NCBI RefSeq assembly: GCF_003315295.1
Contig: NZ_QNRI01000003.1
Location: 124,001 to 188,000 of the forward strand
Reading direction: 5' to 3'
DNA: 64,000 nt
DNA from: Paraliobacillus ryukyuensis
Lineage (GTDB): Bacteria > Bacillota > Bacilli > Bacillales > Amphibacillaceae
The notes beneath the pieces are model-generated. The model was not told the DNA's origin. It saw only the letters and a program-made list of their open reading frames with translations, and searched no databases. Below, one piece after another: positions 1-9,706 of the stretch. Every line of letters starts with the position of its first letter. Positions within the stretch are counted from its first letter, which is position 1. The translations under genes and the position numbers were made by a program.

Positions 1-504
1 GCCACTGGACCGACGGGGGCTACCGGACCGACGGGGGCCACTGGACCGACCGGCGCTACTGGATCAACTGGGGCCACCGGACCGACCGGCGCTACTGGAC
101 CGACGGGGGCCACTGGACCGACTGGGGCTACTGGGGCTACTGGACCGACCGGCGCTACCGGACCGACGGGAGCCACTGGACCTACTGGCGCTACCGGACC
201 GACGGGGGCCACTGGACCGACAGGCGCCACTGGACCGACCGGTGCTACTGGACCGACTGGGGCTACCGGACCTACTGGAGCCACTGGACCGACTGGGGCT
301 ACCGGACCTACTGGCGCCACTGGGCCGACCGGCGCTACCGGACCGACGGGCGCTACCGGACCAACTGGCGCTACTGGACCAACTGGCGCTACTGGACCGA
401 CGGGCGCTACCGGACCTACTGGCGCTACTGGACCGACTGGAGCAACAGGACCAACCGGACCAGCTGGAGCAACTGGGCCAACTGGGCCTATTGGACCGAC
501 AGGC
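1..504 (+). repeat. Collagen-triplet tandem repeat (18-nt unit)
   Basis: Tandem array of an 18-nt unit coding for GATGPT-like hexapeptides, about 56 Gly-X-Y triplets visible, continuing past the left edge. Third positions vary between copies while the amino acids stay fixed, so the repeat is old and under protein-level selection. Such arrays change length by slippage. Confidence 0.85.
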
Positions 505-909
505 ATTCAACCTGAATTAACTTTCACAGATGTCGCTGGACCTACTGCTGTTTTTCCACCGTTAAACACAGAAGTAACGCTAGCAACAGTTTCTGGTGTC
601 GATTTAGAAATTAATGACAACATTAAAATTGATTATGCTTTATCTTTAGAAAGTGTAAACACAGCAAACAATAATATTATCTTTGAAACACGTTTATACC
701 GAGATGCGACTTTAGTGGACACACGAACTACTAATCGTTCCCTAGCTGCTGCAGGCACGCAACGTTTTAACATTTCCAGCACCTATGTGGATACTGCACC
801 AGCAACAGGTTCATTCGATTATTCAATAAGGGTTATCGTAACCACCGCATCTAATATTACTTCTGCTTCTGCAAATAATATAGATCTGAACTTAATAACA
901 TTCAATTAG
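1..909 (+). CDS. Collagen-like protein, BclA-type (5' end missing)
   Basis: Frame 1 is open from the window edge to the TAG at 907-909, so the N-terminus lies upstream. Codons 1 to about 168 are uninterrupted Gly-X-Y triplets, mostly a GATGPT hexapeptide unit, which is the collagen fold seen in spore-surface glycoproteins such as BclA. The last ~134 residues are non-repetitive and beta-rich (from [13 protein letters not shown] to [11 protein letters not shown]), like the trimerising C-terminal head of exosporium collagen proteins. The repeat region is much more GC-rich than the rest of the window, as the Gly/Pro/Ala/Thr codons require. A glycosyltransferase follows, fitting O-glycosylation of the Thr-rich stalk. 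Surface or exosporium location is inference because the targeting N-terminus is not visible. Confidence 0.85.
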   Translation, partial: ATGPTGATGPTGATGPTGATGSTGATGPTGATGPTGATGPTGATGATGPTGATGPTGATGPTGATGPTGATGPTGATGPTGATGPTGATGPTGATGPTGATGPTGATGPTGATGPTGATGPTGATGPTGATGPTGATGPTGATGPTGATGPTGPAGATGPTGPIGPTGIQPELTFTDVAGPTAVFPPLNTEVTLATVSGVDLEINDNIKIDYALSLESVNTANNNIIFETRLYRDATLVDTRTTNRSLAAAGTQRFNISSTYVDTAPATGSFDYSIRVIVTTASNITSASANNIDLNLITFN

Positions 910-937
910 AATAGGAGAGCGTTCTCCTATTCTTTTT
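910..937 (+). terminator. Rho-independent terminator of the collagen gene
   Basis: Begins right after the stop codon: stem AATAGGAGA / TTCTCCTATT with a tiny loop, followed by TTTTTT. Confidence 0.85.
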
Positions 938-1004
938 TAGGGTAAGTATACAAGCAATTTTATTTAAACGACGTATGATGTATTAAATGAAAGGAGTATT
1001 CCAA

Positions 1005-2093
1005 TTGATCTCGATTAGCCTCTGTATGATTGTTAAAAATGAAGAAGAAGTTTTAGCTAGATGCTTAGAGTCTGTTAAAGATATCGTCGATGAAATCAAT
1101 ATTGTTGATACTGGTTCCACTGATCGAACGGTGGAAATAGCATCTTCTTTTACCGATAATGTATATCACTACGAATGGACTGGTAATTTCGCACAGGCAA
1201 GAAATGTTGCACATGCATATGCTACGAAAGAGTATACACTTTATTTAGATGCAGATGATGTAATTTTGCCAAAAGATAAAGAGAAATTTTTACAATTAAA
1301 AGAAACATTAGACCCTAATGTAGATGCGGTTTCCATGTACTATCATGCTGGAACAGATGAATTTGGAAATGTGACGATTCAATATCGGTTAAATCGATTA
1401 TTAAAAACAGCAAAAAAATTTCAATGGCAAGGGGATTGTCACAACTATCTAAACGTAACTGGTCACATTATCAATAGCGATATTGCGATTACACATAAAA
1501 AAATATCCCATTCCGTTGGACGAAATCTATCGATATATGAGGAAAGAAAGAAACGAAATGAAGATTTTTCAGCACGGGATTACTTTTATTACGGAAATGA
1601 ACTTCGCGAAAATAAATATTATGAAGAAGCAATTAAAAGCTACCAACAAAATCTTGAAATGCATAGTGGATGGATCGAGGACAAAGTTTACGCTGCTACC
1701 TATCAAGCAGATTGTTATCGAATACTGAAAAATGAAAAACAAGAATTAAATTCACTTTTTTATGCTTTACAATTAGCGAAGCTTCCTAGACCTGAAATTT
1801 GCAGTCGTTTAGGATACCATTTTCAACAAAAACGCGACTTTAAACCCGCAGTCTATTGGTATGAACTTGCCACAACGATTAAAACAGATCCAAACAAATG
1901 GAGTTTTACCTATCCAGCTTATGCAACTTGGTACCCACATTTACAGTTATGTGTATGCTATTACAATTTACAGCAATTCGAGAAAGCCTATGAACATAAT
2001 GAAAAAGCAAGAATTTACCGACCAGAAGATCAGCGTGTGCTTTTTAACAAGGAGTTATTAGAAAAGAGATTGGATTTATCAAATGAAAAATAA
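1005..2093 (+). CDS. Glycosyltransferase family 2 with TPR-like C-terminus
   Basis: The start is set at TTG 1005 because AAGGAG (991-996) lies 8 nt ahead of it and family members begin at the sequence ISLCMIVKNEEEVL. An in-frame ATG at 987 overlaps the ribosome site and is less likely. The N-terminal ~110 residues are a GT-A fold: NEEE motif, DTGSTDRT nucleotide-sugar loop and the DxD-type LDADD. From about residue 200 on, helical repeats of TPR type follow (Y-Y-x-EA-I-x-S-Y pattern). The layout matches bacterial SPASM/SunS-type glycosyltransferases that modify peptides or cell-surface proteins. It sits directly after a collagen-like gene with a Thr-rich stalk and overlaps a JAMM peptidase gene, so a role in glycosylating the spore-surface protein, or the small peptide at 2505, is plausible. 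The sugar donor is unknown. Confidence 0.85.
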   Translation: MISISLCMIVKNEEEVLARCLESVKDIVDEINIVDTGSTDRTVEIASSFTDNVYHYEWTGNFAQARNVAHAYATKEYTLYLDADDVILPKDKEKFLQLKETLDPNVDAVSMYYHAGTDEFGNVTIQYRLNRLLKTAKKFQWQGDCHNYLNVTGHIINSDIAITHKKISHSVGRNLSIYEERKKRNEDFSARDYFYYGNELRENKYYEEAIKSYQQNLEMHSGWIEDKVYAATYQADCYRILKNEKQELNSLFYALQLAKLPRPEICSRLGYHFQQKRDFKPAVYWYELATTIKTDPNKWSFTYPAYATWYPHLQLCVCYYNLQQFEKAYEHNEKARIYRPEDQRVLFNKELLEKRLDLSNEK

Positions 2094-2526
2094 CACAATT
2101 ACACTTACCGAGCAGCTATATCAACAACTTTGTAATCACGCAAAAAATTGTTTACCCAATGAGGCATGTGGTCTAATTAGTGGCAATGGCAATTTTGTTA
2201 AAAGTGTGTTTCATTTACCTAATACATCTAGCTCAATCAATCGATTTTATATTAAAGAACAACATGTAGCTAAAGCACTTCATCAAATAAGCGAAAAGAA
2301 CGAAGAAGTTTTAGCGATCTATCATACGCATCCAAGCTCGCAAGCAACTCCTTCCACCTCAGATCTAGTAAACCATCCTACTTCCGACGTTAAAATGATG
2401 ATTTTATCACTAAAACAACAACCATATCCAATCCAATGCTACCAAGTAAACCACTTATCTTATACCCCAATATCAATTGTAATAAAAGAAGGAGGTATAT
2501 CTTTATGCCACAACGTAGAGTCTTAA
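2083..2526 (+). CDS. JAMM/MPN (M67) family metallopeptidase
   Basis: Encodes 147 residues with the full JAMM zinc site: Glu27 in NEACG, His81-Thr-His83, then Ser91-x2-Asp94 (HTHPSSQATPSTSD). Free-standing bacterial JAMM proteins of this length are metal-dependent isopeptidases or peptidases acting on small C-terminal extensions. The gene overlaps the end of the glycosyltransferase by 11 nt, indicating translational coupling. Its 3' end overlaps the start of a tiny Cys-rich peptide gene. The substrate is not known. A role in maturing the neighbouring small peptide or a surface protein is an inference from the gene order only. Confidence 0.85.
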   Translation: MKNNTITLTEQLYQQLCNHAKNCLPNEACGLISGNGNFVKSVFHLPNTSSSINRFYIKEQHVAKALHQISEKNEEVLAIYHTHPSSQATPSTSDLVNHPTSDVKMMILSLKQQPYPIQCYQVNHLSYTPISIVIKEGGISLCHNVES

Positions 2527-2591
2527 AAGCGAAGTCAGTACGTCGATCTGGCGGCTGTGGTTGCAGCAAAAGACGCAAAAACACAAAATAG
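2505..2591 (+). CDS. 28-residue basic Cys-Gly-Cys peptide
   Basis: A short gene with an excellent ribosome site, AAGGAGGT (2489-2496), 8 nt before ATG 2505 and a TAG at 2589-2591. The product starts MPQRRVLKAKSVRR and has a central GGCGCS motif followed by a run of Lys/Arg. It is rich in Arg and Lys and has no hydrophobic segment. It begins inside the end of the JAMM peptidase gene (different frame) and is followed at once by a terminator, so it is the last gene of a three-gene unit. No family is recognised. It could be a spore-coat or DNA-binding peptide, or a substrate of the upstream enzymes. The strong ribosome site is the main support. Confidence 0.6.
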   Translation: MPQRRVLKAKSVRRSGGCGCSKRRKNTK

Positions 2592-2602
2592 CACGTCATT
2601 TC

Positions 2603-2628
2603 GCTCCTACTATATAGGAGCATTTTTT
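2603..2628 (+). terminator. Terminator after the small peptide gene
   Basis: Stem GCTCCTA / TAGGAGC, 5-nt loop, followed by TTTTTT; ends the glycosyltransferase-peptidase-peptide unit. Confidence 0.8.
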
Positions 2629-2668
2629 ATGTTCTTATCTTTACTAACTTATATTACTAGACAGCTAA

Positions 2669-4168
<1,500 letters not shown>

Positions 4169-4180
4169 GATTATACCATA

Positions 4181-4223
4181 AAAAAGCGACTGTACACACC
4201 TGTTAGGTGAACAGTCGCTTTTT
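4181..4223. terminator. Bidirectional terminator between convergent genes
   Basis: Perfect 13-bp stem AAAAAGCGACTGT / ACAGTCGCTTTTT lies between the convergent GH1 gene and the YjcA-like gene, with A/T runs on both sides. Confidence 0.9.
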
Positions 4224-4576
4224 CACTTACTAATCATAACTTGAATAATACCTGCAACACCTGCAATAGCCAGCACGTAAATAATCGGTGTAAAAACAAT
4301 TGGAACAAGTGTATATCCTAAATAGAGACCAAGCGTGGACCACATACCAACACACCAATGGCATGCTAGCATTTCGCCAATAATATACCGCAATCCTTTT
4401 CCTCTTCCGCTAACAATTATCTCTACTGAACCATCTTCTAGTACGTGTTCTTCTTCTACTTGGAAAAACTGCCTTAATTTAATGGATACCAAATCAAACA
4501 CAAACAGGCGCATACAACGAAATACCGCTAAACCTAACAAAACAAATTCAAAAATACTTAACACGATGGTCTTCAC
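4223..4576 (-). CDS. DUF1360 (YjcA-like) sporulation membrane protein
   Basis: Encodes 117 residues from GTG (4576-4574). An N-terminal hydrophobic segment leads into RCMRLFVFD. The centre holds a conserved-looking MLACHWCVGMW motif, and a hydrophobic C-terminus forms one or two membrane spans. This pattern (RLTRL-type start, C-x-WC-x2-W motif) is typical of DUF1360 proteins such as B. subtilis YjcA, which is linked to sporulation. Here a ~30-residue insert with VEEEHVLEDGSVEI sits before the Cys motif. The biochemical role is unknown. Assignment is by motif recall. Confidence 0.7.
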   Translation of the reverse strand: MKTIVLSIFEFVLLGLAVFRCMRLFVFDLVSIKLRQFFQVEEEHVLEDGSVEIIVSGRGKGLRYIIGEMLACHWCVGMWSTLGLYLGYTLVPIVFTPIIYVLAIAGVAGIIQVMISK

Positions 4577-4647
4577 CTCTTACCTCAACGAATACTTTAT
4601 CTTATTCATGAGATGTAAGCTTGGTATCAGGCAAACATCCTATTCTT

Positions 4648-4842
4648 TTACACTTTGTTATATTGTTGAGAAGGTTGGGGTTTCGAATGCCCAATTAAGT
4701 GGCCATATAATGCCGCTAACACTTGTTAAAATAACATTCCCAAAACGACGGGTACTGCAACCGGAGCTGGAAAACACCTTACCGCAATAACAACTCCAGC
4801 ACTTATATTACGCATGCCGTCAGTTAAAGTTAACACAACCAT
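4648..4842 (-). pseudogene. Relic of a bile-acid:sodium symporter-family gene (3' end)
   Basis: Read leftward, the frame gives TLTDGMRNISAGVVIAV, then PVAVPVVLGMLF, then a TAA where a Gln is expected, then QVLAALYGHLIG to a stop at 4648. GMRN-x3-A-x-VIA followed by a hydrophobic helix is typical of the last helices of BASS-type (bile acid:Na+ / YocS-like) symporters. Upstream of 4842 the match continues in another frame (GGVARSKYD), so at least one frameshift and one nonsense change are present. Only the C-terminal end remains in the ~400-bp gap. The family assignment rests on motif recall. Confidence 0.45.
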
Positions 4843-4977
4843 CGTATTTCGATCTTGCTACACCTCCACTCTTAATAACCACCAATAAATAACTCCCAGT
4901 TGCAATGTTTACAAAAAATCTTGCTTATTCGCGCCTTCTTCTAACCTAATAAATAACACCTTTTTTACTTTTGGCCT

Positions 4978-5751
4978 TTATCTTTTAGTTAGTGTCGGGC
5001 GATCGTTTACCCAACCTAAAGAAACGGGTATACCAAAAAAATTAGTTAGCGTTGCTTCTGTCATGACATTTCTTGTTTCTCCTTTAGCATATACTTCTCC
5101 TTCTTTTAACAGTAACGTATGTTGAAAGCATGTCAGAATTTCCTCGACATGATGGGTAACATAAATAATCGATACTTGTTTTGATTGTTGGGCAACCTGT
5201 TTAATTATTTCTAATAATTGTTCTCTTGCTAAAAAGTCCAAACCATTGGTTGGCTCATCTAAAATAAGCAAACTAGGATCAGTCATTAAAGCACGCGCAA
5301 TCATCACACGTTGCTTTTCCCCTTGCGATAATGTATAAAAATTACGGTTAGCAAAATGAAAACAACCTAAATCTTTTAACAATTGTTGTGCCTTTCGTCG
5401 CATCTCATCCGTTGGTGCTTCATACAATCCAATTGATGCAAATGCTCCACTTAGTACAATTTGATAGGCACTATCCGATTCATAAAATCGAGATTGTATG
5501 GTTGATGAAACTACACCTATTTGTTGTCTTAATTCTTCACCTAATCGGTCTTTACCAAAGCGACGACCTAATACTGTGGCTTCTCCTTCTGTTGGAAAAT
5601 AATAACCACATAACAGATGTAATAATGCTGTCTTTCCTGCACCATTAAGACCTAGTAAAGCCCAATTTTCGCCTTTTTCAACTTCCCAATTTATATTTTT
5701 TAAAATCCAATCTCCATTTCGAAGCAAACCAACATCATTCAAGTCTAACAT
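4978..5751 (-). CDS. ABC transporter ATP-binding protein (YlmA-like)
   Basis: Encodes 257 residues, a single ABC ATPase domain. Walker A is GLNGAGKT (about residue 35), the signature LSQGEKQR (about 143), Walker B LLILDEP (about 161) and the switch His is in YVTHHVEEI. There is no partner permease next to it. The closest well-known relatives are stand-alone ATPases of the YlmA/ModF type, whose substrate is uncertain. A good ribosome site (AAAGGTGGGG) precedes the ATG at 5751. Confidence 0.8.
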   Translation of the reverse strand: MLDLNDVGLLRNGDWILKNINWEVEKGENWALLGLNGAGKTALLHLLCGYYFPTEGEATVLGRRFGKDRLGEELRQQIGVVSSTIQSRFYESDSAYQIVLSGAFASIGLYEAPTDEMRRKAQQLLKDLGCFHFANRNFYTLSQGEKQRVMIARALMTDPSLLILDEPTNGLDFLAREQLLEIIKQVAQQSKQVSIIYVTHHVEEILTCFQHTLLLKEGEVYAKGETRNVMTEATLTNFFGIPVSLGWVNDRPTLTKR

Positions 5752-5984
5752 CTAAACCCCACCTTTTCTTTCTATTATCTTATATTTATCAAAATATTTC
5801 GATACTTAACCATGGTTCTCATTTTGTCAATGCTAATTAATAAGAAGCACGCTTCGTTTCTTTAATAAAAAACACTTAGCTGTCATATGTGTTGTCTAAA
5901 TTCTATTGATAGAATTAAAAAACAATTATTCACACCTTTACCAGCACTCGAACACAAGCTTGATTTAAAAACCAGACTTATTAT

Positions 5985-5999
5985 TTATAATAATTATAA
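5985..5999. promoter_or_regulatory. PerR box upstream of catalase
   Basis: TTATAATAATTATAA is an exact match to the published PerR consensus TTATAATNATTATAA. It lies ~85 bp before the catalase start in a 333-bp, very AT-rich gap. Peroxide-responsive derepression of the catalase by PerR is the expected consequence. A second, poorer AT-rich copy follows around 6030-6058. Confidence 0.85.
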
Positions 6000-6084
6000 T
6001 TAAATATTGATTTTTATAAGATTTATATTATAATAAAAAACAGATTATTATAATTAACAAGATACATATGAGGGGGAATTCCTA

Positions 6085-7554
6085 GTGAGTAACGAAAGAA
6101 AAAATCTAACGACAGCTTCAGGTGCACCAGTTGGTGACAATCAACATTCGCTTACAGCTGGTGATAGTGGACCTACGCTAATTCAAGATGTACATCTATT
6201 AGAAAAACTAGCACATTTTAACCGTGAACGTGTACCAGAACGTGTGGTACATGCCAAAGGTGCAGGTGCGCATGGTTATTTTGAAGTAACAAATAATGAT
6301 ATTGCTAAATACACAAAAGCAGATTTCTTATCTGAAGCAGGAAAACGCACACCAATGTTTATCCGTTTTTCTACCGTTGCCGGAGAACTAGGTTCTGCTG
6401 ATACCGTAAGAGACCCACGTGGGTTTGCGGTAAAATTTTATACAGATGAAGGTAATTATGATTTGGTTGGGAACAACACGCCAGTATTTTTCATTCGTGA
6501 TGCGATCAAGTTCCCAGACTTTATCCATACACAAAAACGTCATCCAAGAACACATTTAAAAGACCCAAATATGGTTTGGGATTTTTGGTCATTATCGCCT
6601 GAATCACTTCACCAAATTACCATTTTACATTCTGATCGTGGTATTCCAGCGACTTTACGCCATATGAACGGGTATGGAAGTCATACATTTAAATGGGTAA
6701 ATAAAGATGGCGAAGCATTCTGGATTAAGTACCACTTCAAAACCGATCAAGGTGTTAAAAATCTTGATGTAGATCTTGCCGGTAAGTTAGCAGGCGAGAA
6801 TCCTGATTACCACTTAGAAGATTTATATAATGCAATTAACGATGCGCAATACCCTTCTTGGACATTAAAGGTGCAGATTATGCCCGAAGCAGATGCAAAA
6901 CATTATCGCTATGATCCATTTGATGTGACAAAAGTTTGGTCACATCAGGACTATCCATTAATTGAAGTTGGCCGGATGGTATTAGATCGCAATCCAGAAA
7001 ACTACTTTGAAGAGGTAGAACAAGCAGCATTTTCTCCTGCACATTTTGTTCCTGGAATTGAAGCTTCCCCAGATAAAATGTTACAAGGACGTCTGTTCAG
7101 TTATTCTGATGCGCACCGTTATCGTATTGGCGCGAACCACGAAGCATTACCAATTAACCGTGCAAAATCTGGCGTTCATAATTATCAACGGGATGGACAG
7201 ATGCGTTTTGATGGCAATGGCGGTGGTTCCGTTAACTATGAACCAAATAGCTATGATGGACCAAAAGAATCAGCTGAAGGAAGAATCAATCCGTTTGAAG
7301 TATCTGGCATGGCCGATGCTGTTAACTATGATAACGAGGATCATTACTCACAGCCTCGCGCTTTATTCCGGGACGTCATGGATGATGGGGAGCGCGCACG
7401 TCTAATCACTAACTTTGCTGATCATATGCGTGGAGTTCGTGATGAACAAATTATTGAGCGACAACTAAAAGAATTCTACAAAGTGGCTCCAGAGTTGGCT
7501 GAAGGAATTGCAAAAGAATTAGAGACCGAAGTTCCAGAAGATATATACTATTAA
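6085..7554 (+). CDS. katA: Monofunctional haem catalase
   Basis: Encodes 489 residues (small-subunit clade length). The catalytic His is in [15 protein letters not shown], the distal Asn in [12 protein letters not shown], the signature is [20 protein letters not shown] and the proximal haem Tyr lies in [14 protein letters not shown]. It converts hydrogen peroxide to water and oxygen in the cytoplasm. The start is GTG 6085 behind GAGGGGGAATT. An exact PerR box upstream makes this the vegetative peroxide-inducible catalase, equivalent to B. subtilis KatA. Confidence 0.95.
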   Translation: MSNERKNLTTASGAPVGDNQHSLTAGDSGPTLIQDVHLLEKLAHFNRERVPERVVHAKGAGAHGYFEVTNNDIAKYTKADFLSEAGKRTPMFIRFSTVAGELGSADTVRDPRGFAVKFYTDEGNYDLVGNNTPVFFIRDAIKFPDFIHTQKRHPRTHLKDPNMVWDFWSLSPESLHQITILHSDRGIPATLRHMNGYGSHTFKWVNKDGEAFWIKYHFKTDQGVKNLDVDLAGKLAGENPDYHLEDLYNAINDAQYPSWTLKVQIMPEADAKHYRYDPFDVTKVWSHQDYPLIEVGRMVLDRNPENYFEEVEQAAFSPAHFVPGIEASPDKMLQGRLFSYSDAHRYRIGANHEALPINRAKSGVHNYQRDGQMRFDGNGGGSVNYEPNSYDGPKESAEGRINPFEVSGMADAVNYDNEDHYSQPRALFRDVMDDGERARLITNFADHMRGVRDEQIIERQLKEFYKVAPELAEGIAKELETEVPEDIYY

Positions 7555-7569
7555 AATAATGTTATAATT

Positions 7570-7600
7570 GAGGCGCTGTCGATCAGACAGTGTCTTTTAT
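7570..7600 (+). terminator. Probable terminator after katA
   Basis: Imperfect stem GGCGCTGTC / GACAGTGTC with a 5-nt loop and a TTTT run, just after the katA stop. Confidence 0.5.
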
Positions 7601-7657
7601 CATATTATCTTCAGCGAATCGTCTGCAAAATTAAAAACACTCAAAGGAAGGTGCCAC

Positions 7658-8266
7658 ATGCTAGAAATGAATCAACTCAAACCTCATCTGGCAAGCTTTT
7701 ATCAATTACCAACACTAGAATTAGCTAAACGTTTACTTGGTAGCATCTTAATTAAGGAGACTGCTGAAGGAACTGCTGCAGGGCTTATTGTAGAAACAGA
7801 AGCTTATATGGGAACAATTGACCAAGCTGCTCATAGCTTTAACCATAAGCGAACAAATCGAACAGAAATAATGTTTGGTCCTCCAGGCTATGCCTATACA
7901 TATCAAATGCACACCCATTGCTTATTTAATGTTGTTAGTGGTCCTGTAGAACAACCAGAAGCCGTCCTAATACGAGCAGTTGAACCAGTGTTTAATACTC
8001 CACTAATAGAAGAACGACGATCTAAGATTAAAAAAGTTGTTGACCGTACAAATGGTCCAGGTAAATTAACAAAAGCACTCGGCATTACAATGGGTGATTA
8101 TGGACATGAGCTTACTTCTGCTCCACTTTTGATAGCGAAGGGATTGAATGATCAACCCGAAATTTCAACTGGTCCCAGAATTGGTATACCGAATGCAGGC
8201 GAAGCGACAAATTATCCTTGGCGATTTTGGATCACTGGAAATGCTTATGTCTCAAAAATGCGTTAA
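7658..8266 (+). CDS. mpg: 3-methyladenine (alkyladenine) DNA glycosylase
   Basis: Encodes 202 residues from ATG 7658, chosen because AAAGGAAGGTG lies 6 nt before it. The longer frame from 7568 would run through the katA terminator. Diagnostic AAG/MPG features are LAKRLLGSIL, the base-excision motif IVETEAYMG with its catalytic Glu, and GPGKLTKALGI near the C-terminus. It removes alkylated purines during base excision repair. It lies between katA and a small stress-type gene, so a general stress-defence neighbourhood is likely. Confidence 0.92.
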   Translation: MLEMNQLKPHLASFYQLPTLELAKRLLGSILIKETAEGTAAGLIVETEAYMGTIDQAAHSFNHKRTNRTEIMFGPPGYAYTYQMHTHCLFNVVSGPVEQPEAVLIRAVEPVFNTPLIEERRSKIKKVVDRTNGPGKLTKALGITMGDYGHELTSAPLLIAKGLNDQPEISTGPRIGIPNAGEATNYPWRFWITGNAYVSKMR

Positions 8267-8354
8267 CATTGAATTTTTTGCTAAATAAAATCAATTTAGT
8301 AATGAATAACTACCTTTACTTGAGAAAAACTACCTACTAGGAAGGGTGATAAGT

Positions 8355-8495
8355 TTGCGTAATAAAGCTAAAAAACAAACTGCTAAAGCAGAAGATGTGG
8401 TATTTTCAGAAGCACTTGCTGACAATGAGGATAAAGAAGCAATAAGACGGATGGAGCAAGCAGATCAACGCGTCGAAAACAAACACGATCATTAG
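8355..8495 (+). CDS. YfhD-like small protein
   Basis: A 46-residue product from TTG 8355, with the ribosome site AGGAAGGGTGAT just upstream. The charged product contains DVVFSEALADNEDKEAI and ends in ADQRVENK. This matches the ESDVEFSxELAD...ADERV pattern of YfhD, a small Bacillus protein of unknown function. It is followed directly by a terminator. Confidence 0.7.
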   Translation: MRNKAKKQTAKAEDVVFSEALADNEDKEAIRRMEQADQRVENKHDH

Positions 8496-8527
8496 TGAGC
8501 TAAAAACTCTACTACTAGACATAAAAG

Positions 8528-8560
8528 CTGTTTCCTGAGTTATACAGGAGGCAGTTTTTT
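8528..8560 (+). terminator. Terminator after the yfhD-like gene
   Basis: A 10-bp stem CTGTTTCCTG / CAGGAGGCAG (two G-U pairs), 7-nt loop, followed by TTTTTT. Confidence 0.8.
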
Positions 8561-8603
8561 GTTTAAACTTCTCGCTTCCCGCTTTTCACAAATCAGACAT
8601 AAT

Positions 8604-8723
8604 TTTGTTAACAAATTGTGAAAGGTTGAACAAAATACTTTTCAAACTTTCTATACATGTTATTATAGAAATGTACTTAAGTTAATTCATTTTTTTACAC
8701 ATTAATGTGAAATATTGAACAAA
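8604..8723. promoter_or_regulatory. doxX control region with two direct repeats
   Basis: TGTGAAAGGTTGAACAAA (8617-8634) and TGTGAAATATTGAACAAA (8706-8723) are direct repeats differing only in the middle dinucleotide. A perfect palindrome TTTGTTAACAAA (8604-8615) abuts the first copy. A candidate promoter (TTTCAA, 17-nt spacer, TTATAG, about 8642-8670) lies between the copies. The repeats resemble imperfect Rex-type sites (TTGTGAA-N4-TTCACAA); the regulator is not proven. Confidence 0.5.
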
Positions 8724-8744
8724 TAACAAAAGGAGTTGTTGGAT

Positions 8745-9263
8745 ATGTTTAATGAATTTATTAGAAACAATCGTTATGTAGCAGGAGTATTAGCACTTAT
8801 TCGTATTTATTTAGGTTATCAATGGTTTACACACGGAATTGAAAAATTAACAGGCGGCGGTTTTGATGCGAGTGGATTTATTCAAGGCGCCATCGCAAAC
8901 TCAACTGGGGAAGGTGCCACAGTGCAAGGCTGGTGGGGAACATTTTTAGAAACAGTTGCCCTTCCAGGAGCTAATATCTTTAGTCTTCTTGTCATGTGGG
9001 GAGAAGTATTAGTAGGTGCTGCATTAATTCTAGGTCTATTTACCAACTTCGCAGCACTAATGGCAGCGACAATGAACTTTGCATTTTTATTTAGTGGTAC
9101 TGTAAGCACCAATGCACAAATGGTTTTATTAACTATTTTCTTGATCGTAGCTGGTTATAATGCAGGTCGATATGGTTTAGACAGATTCGTTCTTCCATTC
9201 GTACGTAAAACATTTGATCACAAAGATAAAAAAAATGTTACGAAAAAAGTTGCAGAAGCGTAG
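8745..9263 (+). CDS. DoxX family membrane protein
   Basis: Encodes 172 residues from ATG 8745 (AAAGGAG at 8729-8735, 9 nt spacing). There are four hydrophobic segments and the family pattern ALIRIYLGYQWFTHGIEKL near the N-terminus and WGEVLVGAALILGLFTNFAA in the middle. DoxX/DoxD proteins are quinone-linked membrane proteins (thiosulfate:quinone oxidoreductase subunit in archaea); bacterial relatives are tied to redox stress. The substrate here is not known. The paired operator-like repeats upstream suggest redox-responsive control. Confidence 0.8.
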   Translation: MFNEFIRNNRYVAGVLALIRIYLGYQWFTHGIEKLTGGGFDASGFIQGAIANSTGEGATVQGWWGTFLETVALPGANIFSLLVMWGEVLVGAALILGLFTNFAALMAATMNFAFLFSGTVSTNAQMVLLTIFLIVAGYNAGRYGLDRFVLPFVRKTFDHKDKKNVTKKVAEA

Positions 9264-9285
9264 AACATAATAGTTCAATATATGA

Positions 9286-9323
9286 AATAAGGTTTTGATT
9301 AGATGTCTAATCAAAACCTTATT
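9286..9323 (+). terminator. Terminator after doxX
   Basis: Perfect 18-bp stem AATAAGGTTTTGATTAGA with a 2-nt apex and an AT-rich flank. Confidence 0.85.
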
Positions 9324-9619
9324 TCTTTATTCACCTACCATGTAGGATGTGTTGAAATCATTTTATTTGTCACCATTCAAGCTGGTTTTCCCCATCACCG
9401 CACGTTTAATGATTTGTATATTAATGAAAAATGATAAAGTCACCCCTTATAAGAAAAAAAAACTACCACGACTTGCTTAAAAGTATTTTTACTTTAGCAA
9501 AATTAATCGAATTGTAAGAATTATTAACAATAGGCAAGCATTTTTAAATGCTACTATGCTCAGACCTCTATAATCACATGCCATCCCATTTAAAGCCAAT
9601 TAATCACGTTTCTCCCAGT

Positions 9620-9648
9620 TTGTGCTTCTTTTTGTTTCTCGTTATGAT
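9620..9648 (+). promoter_or_regulatory. Candidate sigma-A promoter of ectABC
   Basis: TTGTGC (9620-9625), 17-nt spacer, TATGAT (9643-9648). The in-frame ATG at 9644 falls inside this -10 element, which argues that ectA starts further downstream. The rest of the 440-bp gap before ectA is AT-rich with no other clear element. Confidence 0.5.
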
Positions 9649-9706
9649 GATATATGGAAACAATATTGTTGTTATTTTGATTTCATTAGGAAAGGGGTTT
9701 ATCGCC

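Noticed and set aside
1-504. Tandem repeats as a CRISPR array
   Set aside because: The repeats are contiguous 18-nt coding units without spacers and are read as Gly-X-Y throughout.
64-520. Long open frames in the other frames across the collagen repeat, on both strands
   Set aside because: They are by-products of the GC-rich 18-nt repeat; composition (Ser/Arg or Leu/Asp runs) and lack of ribosome sites show they are not genes.
4335-4790. Plus-strand 151-codon frame
   Set aside because: It runs antisense through the YjcA-like gene and the symporter relic, has no ribosome site and unlikely composition.
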